From: Coffea arabica | Taxonomy: Eukaryota; Streptophyta; Magnoliopsida; Gentianales; Rubiaceae | Direction of reading: 5' to 3' | Assembly (NCBI RefSeq): GCF_036785885.1 | Contig: NC_092312.1 | Location: 18,060,001 to 18,124,000 of the forward strand | DNA: 64,000 bases | In this document: one piece after another, positions 13,407-27,080 of the stretch | How the letters are laid out: each line of letters starts with the position of its first letter | How positions within the stretch are numbered: position 1 is the first letter of the stretch | Position numbers and translations under genes: made by a program | The notes under the pieces: model-generated | What the model was told of the DNA's origin: nothing | The model's input: the letters and a program-made list of their open reading frames with translations, nothing else | The model's database searches: none

Positions 13407-16400
13407 TCAAGCACGATCATCACTCACATGATTTGGAACCTCATTTTGGCTGTCCAGGGGCATGTACTGTGCCATGATAGCCCTTATCTCCGAATCCATG
13501 TATGACTGCAGTTTAAATAAGAGATGGATCAAGACTTAAGTCCATAACAGGGCAACAAAAATGAGGAACAATGACGGAACAAAAGACTGTATTTAGGCAT
13601 CTCTATGACCATATAAAACACTTCCATTAATGCATCTGATACTAATCATATGCTTAGAAATGATTTTCATCAAAAGTGCGTTTCGCTTTTACCCCATCTT
13701 CTTTGGTTCTATTATTCATAATTATTATTTTTTTTTTTAACATTTGATGTGGGACACCTTGGAAAACAGGTCCTTTTTCGGGAACTCCTTTCATCTTCTT
13801 GAGCGTCTATCAGATTATACTCCAATAGACATCATTGAATTACTCGTTGTATCCTTCACATCAATTTCCACTAACCAAAGACAACAAAAGAGTTAAAGGT
13901 CTACAAAACGCTCTCTGCCCAATGTGTGCCTCAGTCCAGGTATCACACTAAATCAGTGCTTAAGGCATCTGTTCAACCAAAATAACCACAACCTAACCAA
14001 GAGATCCAAGATTGGAGGAGATACAAAGCAGCAAACTTACCCTCCATCTGTATTTGTAGACAAGGTATGCTCCTCCACCTGCCATACCCAGCCCTATCAA
14101 AATGACCCAAACAGCAGCCCAACCAGACTTGACCTCAGTAGCCCGCTTACCTGCATTTGGCATTTCCGGTAACAATAGAAAGAGGTAACAAACATGAACA
14201 ACCATAATGACATATAGATAGGGAGTCTTGGTTTGAACTCACTGATGCAAGTATCATGGTCCCTGATATACAACAGATCCCCACTACATGAACAATCATA
14301 ACTTCCCCAGGTATTCTTGCAGCTACATTCAGCACACTGACAGGCTTTCTTTTCTTTGCATTCATCAACATCTGCATAGGAAGTGCAACTCATTCCATAA
14401 GATCAAACATTGAGTAAAACAACAAACCCATAAAACATGTTATAGAACTATAAGCTGGTTGTTTAAGATCTTTTTCTTTTGTACTTCTAATTTTCCCCCT
14501 TTGGTAGCCTTTCCCACAGAGCACTCGATTGTTGATCAATCACAGCCAAAGAAACAAGAACCTTCAAGCTTTGGCTGTGTGTGTGGGTTTCTGAGAGAGA
14601 TAGAGGGAGGCATCTCTCACCTTCACAACTTTTCACGCCATCGCCTTTAAATCCTGGAGGACATGCACACTTTCCTCCTTCGTGATCCTGTTAAAGTCAA
14701 ACAGATAATTATTCTGTGAACCAATTTGCAAAAGAAAGAATACTTGCTCAGAATCAAAATGGTTTCCTACCATACAAGCAGAGAAAGAGCGTCCATCTCG
14801 GGTATCCTGCCAACAACCTCCATTGTTGATTTTGCATCGCCCGGGCCCAGTTGCTGAAATGGTAAACTCAGAGAAATCAATAGCCAAAATAGAGCATGTT
14901 TAAAAGGAAAGCTTTCCAAACCATTAAGGGAACAATGACAAAGACAGACTTATGAAAAGAGCAAGGTAACAAACACCATCTCCAGACATGAGCTCATGTC
15001 ATGTGTAGTAAATGCACAAGACATGAGATTGTCATGAGAATTAGAACCAGAGCATGAAATAGAACGAGCTACCAAATCTCCCTGAATTGTCAAAAGATAT
15101 TGACTGTCTAGTTATCCAAACAGTTTTAAATGCCTATATAGTTGAAGCACCATTTTGCTCAGCATTTTTAAGGTGCATCAGGGAGGTGAAGAGAGCACAA
15201 CTTCCCTTGAGTGACAATACAATGTAACTTATACCTACTAGTGTTTGAGAGAGACCCCTAAGAGTGCATATAAAATTAAGAATTATGTGAGATGGGTAGT
15301 TATTTGCTAAACAAAACTACCAAATTAAATATCTTTTTTTTTTTTTAATAAGCTTCGGGCTTTTTAGCCTTTGAAGAGATGGTTTACTTTGTAGGTGCTT
15401 ATAGTTAATAATGGGGGGTAACGTGACATTGCAAAAATTGACAGAAAACGTTAACCCTGGAATGGGTCTCACACTTTATACAGTATCAATTAAGTGCACT
15501 CCAAAGGCAGATTTAGATGGTACTTTTAACTCAAGAAAGTTGTTAAGACACATCTAACTCTCAAACATACTTCAAAAGAAACCGTATACTATTTCATCAA
15601 ATCCGCCTGGTTCAGTGAAAGAACAAACTAAAGATAAGCCAGTTTTCCATAAACTATCTTCTTGGCAGAGAAATGAAAAAGGAACAACTATTTACCTGCA
15701 CAGGAGCTGTAACCATCCCCCCTAAACTGCACACCATTGACCACAGGGCATTCACAAACTCTCCCTCGAAATGTATCCTGAATTTTTGGAATAAGGTTAG
15801 ACGTAGAAGACACAAAAGGAATTACAAAGAGCACCTTGTTCAAGTAAGAACCTTGCAGGCTGTAAGATTAGCTGCTTTGTCTTGCCAACAGCCACCATTG
15901 TTATCCAAGCACTCATTTGTCTCTACATCTGCAGAAAAGAAGATACTAACTTTTCATAAGCAATTATCAATCAACAACACTGTCGTTTAATGCTGGGCTT
16001 GGGAAGTTACCATTACTCAAACAAACAGCGGGCTCAGTAGTTTCTTCAAAACCAGCACAAAGAGCCTTCAAAACAGCACCTTTCGCCAGCTTGCCTGAAA
16101 AAAAAAAAAATCAATTCGAAGCAGAACAATTCGACTTTCTAACAGCTTACAAAACAGGCGATGAAACCAACCTCGGTACTGCCTGCTATTAACAACAAGG
16201 GTAGGCAAAATTGTCACATCACCTCTTGATCCTTTCCCAACCTGCAGAAGGACATTTTGCAAGGGAATTTCACAAGGTTGAACAGCTTCTCAATCTTCTA
16301 AGGATCCATATAATGAAAAAATTATGAATGAACTCATCTAAGTAAAGATCAGGCACTTACTTGAGCTTCTTGCTCTTCTTTTAATACAGAATTATCCGAA

Positions 16401-18377
16401 TCAGCATCAGGGTCTCCCATACACTTCTCAATCTTTTTCAAATCAAGTCCTGCACAGAGAGTAACGTGAGTGATGGGTAAGCATCAGCGAGTCTTCAAAA
16501 TTTCAGGATGAGACAAGTGATTGATTACCGAGAGATTTAATAACCATGTCCGCACATTCCTTATTGTATTTCTTTTCTTTCATAGGACATCTAATTTGGA
16601 AGTCAGTTACATAGTCCCACCAAATCCATGGCTTCTTGGTCTCATTAGCCACTCTGAAAACACACAACTGTCTCAAATTCTCAAGGACCACATCCTTTCC
16701 ATCATAACCTGTGCTGAAATCCTGTTCAGGATCTGGAGCACAGTATCTCCCATGGTTAATACACTGGGACTTGCACTGTTTACTTACAGTGAATGCCTGA
16801 GGACAGTACCAAGTTATATAATGAGGAGTGAATTGAGTATAGCCGCCTTTCTCAAGAATCTGTGCAGCACCTTTGAAATCTTTCACAAAATTCATCAACA
16901 TATCACATTTGAACCCACATTCATCATTGCTGTTCGTCCACAGCTCATACTCCACTCGATCATCTGGGTGGGGGACAGCTTCCCTCCAATCAAGATTTAC
17001 ACTTACCATCTCCCCTGCATTTATTGCCTTCTTTAGCTTTTCCCCAAAACTTTTCTCAATTAGTGCAGATGGTATCGTTATGTTCTCAATATACTTTGCA
17101 GAAGATCTTTCCTCTTCAGGTGAATCCATGGTTATTAGTGCTTCATCAACGTCATCTGCAACTAGTACTGCAGAAGCACCGGCATTTTGGGCATTCCATA
17201 CCTTCAAAGCAAATAAGCAATCTGCAAAGTGGAACACCAATTCCTGAATTGATCAGAAATATGAACCAGTCTTCCAGTACGAAAATAGTTTGGAATTATC
17301 TCTCCTGACAAGGAATAAAAAGAAGCTAAACTAGAAAATTTAAGTAGTAATTAAGATAACACTCACAAGACTCTCACTTTCAGATAAGCTGACATGGCAA
17401 ATAATCTTCTATATATCAAGATGAAAGAACAAACAAAAGGAATGACAGATATAACTATAAAACCCAACCAAATGTCCATGACCACACATGACATTCAAAT
17501 CTAAATATTTAGCCGGAAATGATTGTCCTCCTATTGGCAACCCAAATCTAAAGCAAGGCTCAAAGAAATATTTAACCAATTACAGACAAAAAGCAGAATT
17601 CAGGCGCAGAAGGACCACAAAAAAATTAAGTATTCAAAAACCCCATAAGTCAAAAGTCAGACAACACAGGAAGAAAGCTGCACAACAATAACCTTCAGAA
17701 GAGACCAAAACAGTTGTAACTTATGCGAGAAAACAAAAAACTGGTTACCTCCACGACTCGCCAGTAAGTATAAAAGAACAATAAACATGTAAACAACAAT
17801 CAAGCCCAGATTACTGTAGCCATCAAGCTTATAATCACTTTAGACGAGCGGAGAACAAGTAGTTTAACCAAACTAAAATAAGAGCACCATAATCAAAGCT
17901 AAAGAAGCTTATCCTACGCAAGCCACACAAAAGTCAAGAAACTGATCATATCAGCTCCAACTAAAAATTAACTAAGCAGCAAATCATCTGAAAAATAAAC
18001 AAATTACCAAAGCATGAGATAAACAAACAAGCAAATTAATGCGGAAAAGGTGCATGATATGTTATACCTCCTCGATCAACAAGAAGAAAATTGGGCATAG
18101 CTCCAGACTTGGGCTTAAAAGAAGACCCAAAATCACTGAAAGTTTTGCAACCCTTTTGATTCTCCTTTGGAAAAACAACAGTCCCAGACATGCTCCCTCC
18201 ATATTGAGGGATCCCAAAGTTCCCAATGGCACTATCATGAGTACCCTTGATACTATCCGGTGACGTCACTCTCAAACTGTTCTTCTCCACCACGAACCGA
18301 CCCATCACTAATTGGGTCAAGTTCAATACCAAAAACCCTAGCAAGATTGCAGATTTTGACCTTTCATAACGGCCCAT
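13407..18377 (-). CDS. VSR: Vacuolar sorting receptor (BP-80 family)
   Basis: Exons in transcript order: 18377-18068, 17221-16529, 16449-16361, 16241-16172, 16094-16011, 15928-15852, 15777-15696, 14853-14771, 14687-14621, 14371-14243, 14150-14041, 13505-13407. They sum to 1893 nt, 630 residues, the usual VSR length. A signal peptide covers residues 1-26. A protease-associated domain follows ([20 protein letters not shown] spans the exon 1/2 junction), then the Cys-rich VSR-specific domain ([26 protein letters not shown]). EGF-like repeats with NNGGCWQD and the calcium-binding DVDEC lie at about residues 416-560. One membrane helix spans about 571-593. The cytosolic tail holds YMPL (612-615), the YxxPhi signal bound by AP adaptors. 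Such receptors carry soluble cargo with NPIR-type signals towards the lytic or storage vacuole. Which VSR paralogue this is cannot be decided here. Confidence 0.96.
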
Positions 18378-19921
18378 TTGCTCTGAATTTCCAAAATAAA
18401 TAAAAACGGGAAGAAAACCAAAAAAGAACTCTTGAACGGAAACTGATGACTCAATTTACTTCTACAGAATTTTGTGTGCTGGTGGGGTTAAGTGGAAACT
18501 GGAAATTGGGTTTTGAGCTAGAATACTAGTACTGATTACTTCTGCTATAGTTTGGGTGAATTATAGGGTTTTGTTCTTGAATTTAAATGATGTCTCTCCA
18601 GCAAAAGTTGCAGCAGGGGAGACATTGAAAGCAGTGGTACCGTAAAATGCATTAAATATACTCTCCAATTAGTTCAGAATAAAAAATTCGATGAAATGAT
18701 TATTTAGGATAATAATCTGAAGAGCAGTCACGTGGGATATTGTCAAGTGGGATATTTTTCACATTTTTATTTGTATTTTCTTTTCCTTTTCTAGGAATAT
18801 ATGGACGGGCACCTGAATAAGTAAATTTCTTTTTCTTCTCGTTGTTTTTTATTTTATTAATTTATGGTGCTAATATCTCATATACTTGTTCTTTTTTTTC
18901 ATAATTAGTCTCAAATATGGTATAATACATGTGTGTGATTGTTTTTCTCTATTAATAATTAACTGATAATGAGTTCTATCTTTTTTTAGTGATAATTAAA
19001 CACTTAGTTAAATTCCCTTTAGTATATACAAAATATAAACTATTTATAAATTGAGTTTTTTTTCTGGCATTTCAATAGGTTATGAATTGAGTTTGAAATG
19101 AAGCCAATTTTTTGTAAAATTACTTAAATTATTAAATAATTATTAATGTACACAAATATTAAAATAAATATTTTAAAACTATAATATTGGAAAGTTAAAT
19201 ATTAATTTGTAGGAAAGATAACCAAAAATAAAAGAAACTTTTCAAAAAATATCCTAAAAATATTCCACATTGGAATTTACCTTCGTTAGTTTTTATAATC
19301 ATAAAAACTAACTACAAGAATTTGAAACTTACGTGCACAACATACACAAGATTTTGTGTAATAATAACTATAATAAATATATATTTCAAAACTATAATTC
19401 TTCTTTTCTTCCTCTATTTTATTTTATACATTATCATTATATTCTCATCCAATTATAACTTATATAATAAAGATATATTATTTACTCTACGTCGATGTTG
19501 TGCTAATATAAAGTGCTTTCATGAAATTTTATAAAAATTTGGAAGTATATTTGTTTTATATTTAATTGAATTCACACATCATTTATCTTAAACATCTAGT
19601 TGTAACTACTTAAATTTAAGGGATCATATTGATCGAAACTTCAAATATTAGGGACAAGAAATGCACGTTCAAAATTTTGACCGACACCAATTTAATTTTG
19701 ACTGTTAGTTATTATGATTTTCTGTTACTATCTTAAATTTCCCTAAAATCTGAAATTTCGAGGACCAAATTTAGTGGTTGACCTGGGAACATCACAAGGG
19801 CCAAAACTAATGATTAATTGATAAATTTGGGTGACCCTTTTTCCGATTGTGAACTTGGATGCCTAATATCGAGTAGCGTGCCTCCTAAAAGGTGAGAGAT
19901 TAGGCATTAACAATTCGCTTA

Positions 19922-20284
19922 GGGTTAAAAATAAAAAAGTCCCATGTGATATATTTAATATACAGAAAAACTCTTCATGATTTTAAAACATACAAAACGA
20001 CACCTTATATTTTAAATTAAATTGTAAAACTCACGATATCCGATAAACTTAATGGAATCCAATAAACTTAACGGAAAATTCAACGGGATCCGGTAAATTT
20101 AATGGTAAATTTAACGAAATCCGGTAAGTTTAACAGTCAAAACTGTCATTTTTCGTTAAATTTATCGAATTCTATTAGTTTACAATTTAGTTCAAAACAT
20201 GGGGTGTTGTTTTGTACGTTTTGAAACCATTGGGAATTTTTTTGTGTATTAGATATACCATAGGGGATTTTTTGTTTGCAACCC
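19922..20284. mobile_element. Foldback MITE, possibly Mutator-like
   Basis: The 363-base element has long inverted arms of about 130 bases each. The left arm begins gggttaaaaataaaaaagtc and the complement of the right end begins gggttgcaaacaaaaaatcc. Both arms carry matching blocks such as aaaacatacaaaacgacacc against aaaacgtacaaaacaacacc. The middle consists of short variants of an ATCCGGTAAATTTAA-type unit. Flanking 9-mers attcgctta and attggttta agree at 6 of 9 positions and may be a decayed Mutator-type target duplication. It codes for nothing, so it would be nonautonomous. Confidence 0.7.
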
Positions 20285-20609
20285 ATTGGTTTATAATCGA
20301 TAATTACAAACATCTCAAGTAGACATTGCGAATTAGTGACTAGAACTTTATATAAGTACAGTTAAAACTTAAAATGTTTTGGATTTAAAATTTAATTAAA
20401 AAACCATTTTTGAATCCTCACGGGATTTTTATTATTATATTTCATGTTAGTCACGATGTGACATAATTATGATTTTGATTAGAAAGGACATAAGAAAAGT
20501 TGCTCACACATTATAATCACAAAATATATAAGTCATAAATACATAAGAGTACAAGCATTTTTTTGGCTTTCTAGGAAAAATTAAAATCAGTCTAGCATTC
20601 AAAGGGGTT

Positions 20610-20985
20610 AATTCCACTTTCCACTCTTTAACTATACTCGAATTTTCACCTTTGTTCTTAAATTTTAAAATGAGACACTTTAATCCCTAAATTATAAAAT
20701 ATATTGTACTTAAATCCATAAAATATAGAATTTATCCATTTTAGTTCTTAAAATATAAAATTGATTCCAATTTAGTCCCTAAAATATACCCAATTAGGCA
20801 TAAAATTTATTCCAATTTAGTCCCTAAAGTATACCCAATTAGGCATGAAATCTGTCTTATTTCCTTAATGACACTGCTTAAGTGAGACAAATTTTATAAT
20901 TTAGGGACTAAAGATACCATTATTAAGTTTAAGGACTAAAGTAGAAATTTAGGTATAAACCTGAGGAAAGCTGAGTGAAATTGTC
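20610..20985. mobile_element. Foldback MITE with internal tandem repeats
   Basis: The segment at about 20630-20705 is imperfectly complementary to about 20895-20962. For example, atccctaaattataaaat on the left matches the complement of attttataatttagggact on the right. Inside, a 45-base unit (ttccaatttagtccctaaaa onward) is repeated twice at 20765-20855. The motif of phrases like TTTAGTCCCTAAA is common in plant MITEs. No open reading frame and no clear target duplication were found, so the family is unassigned. Confidence 0.6.
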
Positions 20986-21204
20986 AAAAATCTCAAGGAG
21001 GTTTATGAAATTATGCATTTCAATTAATAGCATTCAAGAAGAAAGAGATGTTCCATGTCGAGCTGAACATATTTTATTAGTTTTTGAATTTCTACGATGG
21101 TTTTTAATGTTGTTTCTCAAACTACTTCCGGAAATTTTCATTGATTTCTTAGTCCTTCGCGGTCTTCAGAACGAAATGAAACTTGTAACGACGAGAGTCT
21201 TGAG

Positions 21205-21360
21205 TAGAGGTGTCAAAATGGGTGACTTGGGCGGGTTGGTTTGGATAAAATGGGTAATGGGTATAAGTGAGTCAACTCATTTATATCTATTTAATTAGAT
21301 GGGTATAAATGGGTAAGTCAAAAAATGAATTGGGTAACCCAATTACCCATTTATAACCCA
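21205..21360. repeat. Terminal part of a possible hAT-type repeat
   Basis: The sequence tagaggtgtcaaaatgggtg starts a stretch dominated by variants of ATGGGTAA and its complement TTACCCAT. Ends of this form are frequent in nonautonomous plant hAT elements. I could not find the matching opposite end, so the extent and class are uncertain. Confidence 0.35.
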
Positions 21361-22787
21361 TTTATTTTAACTTTTTGTAAACTTATTTAAATTCATTTTT
21401 GCAAACTAAGTTATCAATTTATACCACTCTTTGTACCCATCATTAGTTTTAAATATTTACTTATAATGTTCAATAAACTTAATTATCAATTTTTTCCATT
21501 TATACTCTATGTCACAAAATTACATATTATTTAATAATTGAATAATAAGAATATAAAAATTTGAACTAAGTACTATAAAAATTAATATAAAAACTTAATC
21601 CAAAAATTTTGAACCCCTAATATTTTTTCATATATAAATTTAAAATTTCATTTTATAAAGATAAGCTCAAGAAACGTAGAATAATCTTGATTATAAAGTG
21701 TTAAAAATTAGGGGGAAAAAAATCAAATAATTTAAAACCTAAAGTCAATGCACCATAGAAGAATTTCTTGCCCGGTTGACGCCAATATATAATTATTGAA
21801 TTAGTCGAACTATTATTCCTTTTTTTAATTGTTTTAAAAAACTTTTAGTACCTTGAGAAAAAAAAAATAGAGACTAAATCTAGAGAACTCATAGAAATAG
21901 AAATACTTACGTTCTCAATTCATGGGTAAAATAAAATAGTAAAAGCTGAATAAAGTGTTTGGGCTTCACATTCCACATTTCTATCATTTTCAAAAGTAGT
22001 CATCATCGTCTCAGTGTAATTTTATGATAGGTTCATCTGCTGCTGTATGCGGATTCGTGAATGCAGCCCGTTCAAGAATTTGTTGCCTCTCCAACAGTTT
22101 GTTGATGTCAAAAGTCACAAGATTGTCTAGTTTTGATTCCAATATGCAGTATATAGTATATAAGATAAAATATTAAGCGGGTACGAGGACAATGACCTGA
22201 GTAAGCATCAGGAGTAAAACTGCTACTCAAATGCAGAATCACAACACCTATTATTGGTTTCCAGAAACAATAAAAGAGAATCTGTCCGTCAGCAAAGAAC
22301 ATTAATAATGGCGATTGCTTCCACTCGACTCTTCCCTCGTTGTTCATGAATCAGTGATGACCAGAATGAAAGACTCCAACATGTTAAAGAAAAGCATATA
22401 GGACTGTATGACTCTCTGTACATGTATGTACATGAATGTTGTAAAAGTGGTCCAAACTCCTAGCCGCTCTTTGCTGGAAGAGCAAAGGCTTAACTAAAAA
22501 ATGGAGTTGGCCAATCAATAAAACGAACTTTTAAGGCAAATTCTATGCTTACAGATGCTACTATTCACATCAGTTCATCCAAACACACTACTACGTGATA
22601 TGCTGTGAGAACAGCCACCAGCCCCATGATCCATTCTGTGACATATCATCGTTTCTGTACTCCATTACTTCAGTGTTACAATCACACTTCAACCTGTAAC
22701 GGTGCTGCTGATTTTGTCTCTTTTGCCTCACGGTTCGTGCATAATGAGCAGACTGGGTAATTCAGGGTGTAACTTCATATGGAAGCA

Positions 22788-25700
22788 TCAAGACTTTCCG
22801 AAAGCCAGGGCGGTCCTCTCAACATGATTTAGTAGGATTTCATATATCTTGTTCCTCACCCTTCCATAAGCTTCTCTTTCAGAATCATCCAAGTTGGAAA
22901 AAATTTTAAAGCCATCATCCCCTGGGAGATTTGGCTCTTTACCGATGAACACATTTAACCAGTCATTTACTCTCTTGACCTTATACATCATCCCTGATAC
23001 TTGCCTGTCTGAATGCATCGAGGATGTTTTACTTTCAACTTCCTCCAAGTAATTCTCTACATAACTCAAAAGCAATTTTCTGCATTCATCCTGCAGCAAA
23101 CTAGCTAGGTCGGCGGCTGCACATAGAGTACTGCCCCTTGTCCATTCGGCTTGGTAATCCTTGTCAGATGCCACAAGAAGAGGTAAATCATCATTAGTTC
23201 TCTGTCTCCTAATAATACGTGCACCTTTTGGTTTGACACAGCGGCTTGGTTTCTTCACTGCGTCAGTTGCTGCCACAGGAGAGACGCTGAGCTTCAGAGG
23301 GTCACTAGAGCATGTGGAAAGATCAAAAGCCACAGCAGATTTAATCCATGTAGTGGCATTTTTCTTTCTTTCGAGTGCTATATTCAACGCTTCCTTGACT
23401 GAAGTAGTGCCATTTGCATCAGTTTCTGGTGTCTTGAATGGGCTTATATTTGTCAGTGACTGCACAATCAATCTGGTGCGAGCCAAGTCGTCTTGGAGGT
23501 CAAAAAACTTATCAACATATGGCTGCACATCTTCTTCTCCTGATACATGGAATTCTGAATATGTACTGGGAGAACCCAACGAAGTGAAATGGATTAGAAA
23601 GTCTAGGAGGAAGCAGAATCAACAATTCCAGATAAAGCTTTTCCAACACTATCTAAAACTTTCAACTAACTTTTGTGCAATAAAATCATTCTTCCAGTCA
23701 TAATTCTGGAAGTGAAGTGCATAGAAAATTTGCTTAACATCATAAGTTATATGTTTGACTTCAAAGATCATCTTTGTACATTGAATTTCTACTCTCTTAG
23801 AAAAGAACAATATATTTTCTAACAGCTGGCTACTTGGCACTCCAATTCTCAAAAATGAATAAAAGCGTAAAAATGCTAATGCCCTCCTGTCCTGTTATTA
23901 ACGACACCAAGTTCCATAAATCTAGCCAGTGATGCATCCTTGTCGCCTTAAAGTTGAACACGTATACTGCAGCGCGAAAACCTTGGGATGGATCATGTTA
24001 GACTCAACATGTATGTACTTGTCAGGACACATGGATGTCCAAAATTACTAATGATGCACAACATGCGAAGAAATGTAGGTTTAAAAATTCCAGGCAGAAG
24101 AGAAGATTAACGTCGAACAGTTAATTGAGTGAGAAAGTATCTTAAGACCTTAAGCTATTGGAGGCTAAACACAGAAAGTTACTGTATGGTAACAGAGGAA
24201 CCACGAACTGAACTTCATGGGCCAAATTCAGGGATATGCGTTATAGAATGCAAGCTGGAAATATCTTCAGAATGAGCTCTCCAACTATCAGCTTATTTAG
24301 CGAATGAATTACCGTCATCATGATACATGAACAATATGTTCTTAGTTTCTTCATCACTCATTACAAATTATCAAATAAGAAAAGGTGGAAAAAGCAGTAC
24401 TCTCTGTAAGCATCTATGCATTAACAAAGAAAAAAGATAAAATCTTGGTTAGGAATCTCGTGTATTTCTCACCTTAATGAATTAAGCAATCTCTCTGCAT
24501 CTATGCATTAACAAAGAAAAAAGATAAAATCTTGTTTAGGAATCTCGTGTATTTCTCACCTTAATGAATTAAGCAATCTCTCTGCAGCACAAGCTTCTTG
24601 AAGAGCATCAGCAGCGGCACTCAAAGCAATGTCTCTTTGCCGAACTACCTCCTGCAGTGCAAGCAACAGAATATCCACCATTGCTACTCCAGTAGGAAAA
24701 AGAAACTAGTACATGCAAGTCTTGTGAGGAAAGGTTAACTGCATACCTTTCCAAGCTTTACTAATTTGGATGGGAGGGATTCCCAAGCTATTGCAGTTTC
24801 TGCCCCTTTTCCATCATGGACTAGGCTAGATACTGGTTGGGAAGTCTGCTCAGAAATCACCTTCGGCACAGGAGTCCTGCTCTTGTTGGTACCTTTTACC
24901 AATTTCTTAGTCGAACTCACATCTCTCCTACGTGTGGTTGAGCTTGAACATTCATCTGAGCTGTCGTACCTCATAGAACGAACAGGTGAAACCTGTCTAT
25001 ATAGATTTTGTGAGATGGAAATTAACCGAGGCCAAAAACATGGACATTATCGTAATTCATAGCGTACAAAAGAGTTCACAAACAATAATATTAAGCAAAC
25101 ATGGAAATAAACAAGTGTAAGTGTTTACATGCAATTTGTGATATAAATTTTCCCAGATAAATTGGACAGATAATCAAAATCTTAGAGGAAATAGACACTG
25201 AAATCTTTCCTTAGACACTATGATTTGACATGTTACTTGAATTCAGCTCATATAGTAAGATCTGGAAAAGATAAGTGACAATAGTCCACTCACATTGGCA
25301 CTCAGGCTTTTAGCCACGGGTTTACTCTCATTTTTGATGGCTGAAGAGTCAAACATTTGCTTCAACCCCAAAATGTCCGACTGAGTCCAGCTTTTTCTTT
25401 TTGACATCAATGACACTGATGACAGCGTACTATCAGAATCAGAATCATCATCCGTGGAAGTTGGCTTACTGCTTCGTGATCCCACTGTCCTTTCCCCATG
25501 ACGTGTTCTTGAGGCACTCAAAGAACGAAACCTTCCCCTCGGCCTCTGCTGCAAGCCATTATGATTTCTTATTAAGCCTTCCGAATCAGATAATCCTCTA
25601 TATAGTGGCTTTCTTGAAATAGTTGAATCTTCATTGATTGTCTTCTCCGAAATCACTCCCTTTTCAACAACTGGATCTGTGTCCAATACCTGAAGAAACT

Positions 25701-26085
25701 TCACCAATGCAGTTGGAGAATGGATGTCTTCAGGACTTCCTTCACACGGCCGCCTACCGGGGACGGGGGTTAAGCCTCTGATCAAGGGTACAGGCTCTGA
25801 TTTCTCCAACTTATGTACATAAATGAATTGTCCAAGCTTCAATTTATTGCTCAAAATCATATCATTCTGCTCTTGAGGCAAGGAAACGTACATAGCATGT
25901 GACGCATCCGATACCTTCAAATAAAATCCTCTATCAGGAAAAAGATCACCTTCTTCTAATACGGGAATTATGCTTCTAATTTGCAACAATACAGGTTTCC
26001 TGTCATCCCCCAATGTCTGGTCCTCATCTTTCAATTCCTGAAGATGTTTTTCAAGAACCCCAGATTTCAATAAAGCCATTACCAT
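22788..26085 (-). CDS. DUF936 plant protein
   Basis: Exons in transcript order: 26085-25294, 24992-24747, 24651-24560, 23565-22788. They sum to 1908 nt, 635 residues. The first 125 residues form the DUF936 N-terminal domain: LLKSGVLEKHLQEL, KPVLLQIRSIIPVL, FPDRGFYLKVSDASHAMYVS, NKLKLGQFIYV, LIRGLTPVPGRRPCEGSPED. The middle is basic and Ser-rich (RSLSASRTRHGERTVGSRSS; DDDSDSDSTLSS). A helical C-terminal part contains RDIALSAAADALQEACAAER and a stretch rich in charged residues. The family is plant-specific and its biochemical role is not established to my knowledge. The start could also be ATG 26079, two codons downstream. An 87-base tandem duplication copies the end of exon 3 and its donor into the next intron; see the repeat at 24411. 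Confidence 0.88.
24411..24585. repeat. 87-bp tandem duplication including a splice donor
   Basis: Two copies of an 87-base unit lie head to tail, starting at 24411 and 24498 with one visible difference (cttggtta against cttgttta). Read on the minus strand, the copy at 24498-24585 contains the last 26 bases of exon 3 and its GTGAGA donor. The other copy repeats both inside intron 3. Retaining the sequence up to the second donor would add 87 nt but put a stop codon immediately after the first donor. Confidence 0.9.
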
Positions 26086-27034
26086 CAAGAAACCGATATT
26101 AGCAACAATCTTTGATGACTAACAAAATTCAATTCTTCAATGCGAATCGTGGAATGGTTGAAACAAACTGGGAATCTAGACGTGAAATCTTGAACAATAT
26201 CGTTAGACAAAGTCGAGCATTAACATTAGCAAGGCCGCAATAAGGCAGAAAAATAATTGAATACAGCCAAACAATTCTGTAAAAACAAGAGCAGAAAGAA
26301 GCAGAGGTAGCGTCCGGATTTAAAGAGTTATGAGGAAGAGAAAACATAGCCATGGAAAGCGGGAAACGGTCAAATGGAAAGGTTATCATGCGCGTTATGA
26401 CACATCTGGGTTGCAGGTCAAACCGTCAAAGCAATCGGACGGTTGGTAGAGGAGACAAAGGGTTAACTGATGCAGCAAGGAATTACGGGAAAATACTAAC
26501 GTCCCTTTTGGATGCAATTTTTATTGCGCTCACATTTTATCACATTATTTGGTATATAATTCTGATCAATACAAATGTTCTCATAAAATTCTAAAGAAAG
26601 TGGATAGTCTGAATTCTTCTGATGGATTTCTCGTAAAGCCTCAAAGGTTAGTAGGATGCAGTATTTCACATTGGTGGTGGGAAGAGAAAAGGAAAGGTTT
26701 GATACGGGAGTCAAATGACTATTTGGATTAATCATTTTGAACCAATAGATTTCGGTTCAAAAATTATTTGGACCCAGGTCAAGACAATTAGTCTTTCCAA
26801 TTAGTGAAAATGAATAATTGTTGGTGCCCCTTTCCCGACTTTGTGGATAGAATGACTGAATGAGCGATCGTTCATCGCTGGTGGCTGGTACTTAACAAAC
26901 ACGTGATCCTTTTTCCCTTCACAAGATAAGTGATGATAGTCATTTTTTGGGTGGTCAAATACATCTTCGTTTATTCATTTGTGAGTTTTGCATGTTGCTT
27001 TTTCCGACTTGCTCTTTTTTCCTTGGTACATTCT

Positions 27035-27067
<33 letters not shown>

Positions 27068-27080
27068 TAAGGGTAGGAGG

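Larger units (their letters stand above)
18378..22787. other. AT-rich spacer with foldback elements
   Basis: This stretch holds the VSR promoter side (18378-18650) and the probable 3' UTR of the DUF936 gene near 22100-22787. Between them I see no coding gene. The three repeat structures listed separately (19922-20284, 20610-20985, 21205-21360) account for part of it. The stretches 18650-19900 and 21400-21950 are very AT-rich and unexplained. Confidence 0.5.

Noticed and set aside
16521-17308. Long plus-strand frames of 94-171 codons
   Set aside because: They run exactly antisense to VSR exon 2, whose minus-strand frame is strongly conserved; they are shadows.
23161-23703. 180-codon plus-strand frame
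   Set aside because: Antisense to the last exon of the DUF936 gene and without known domain.
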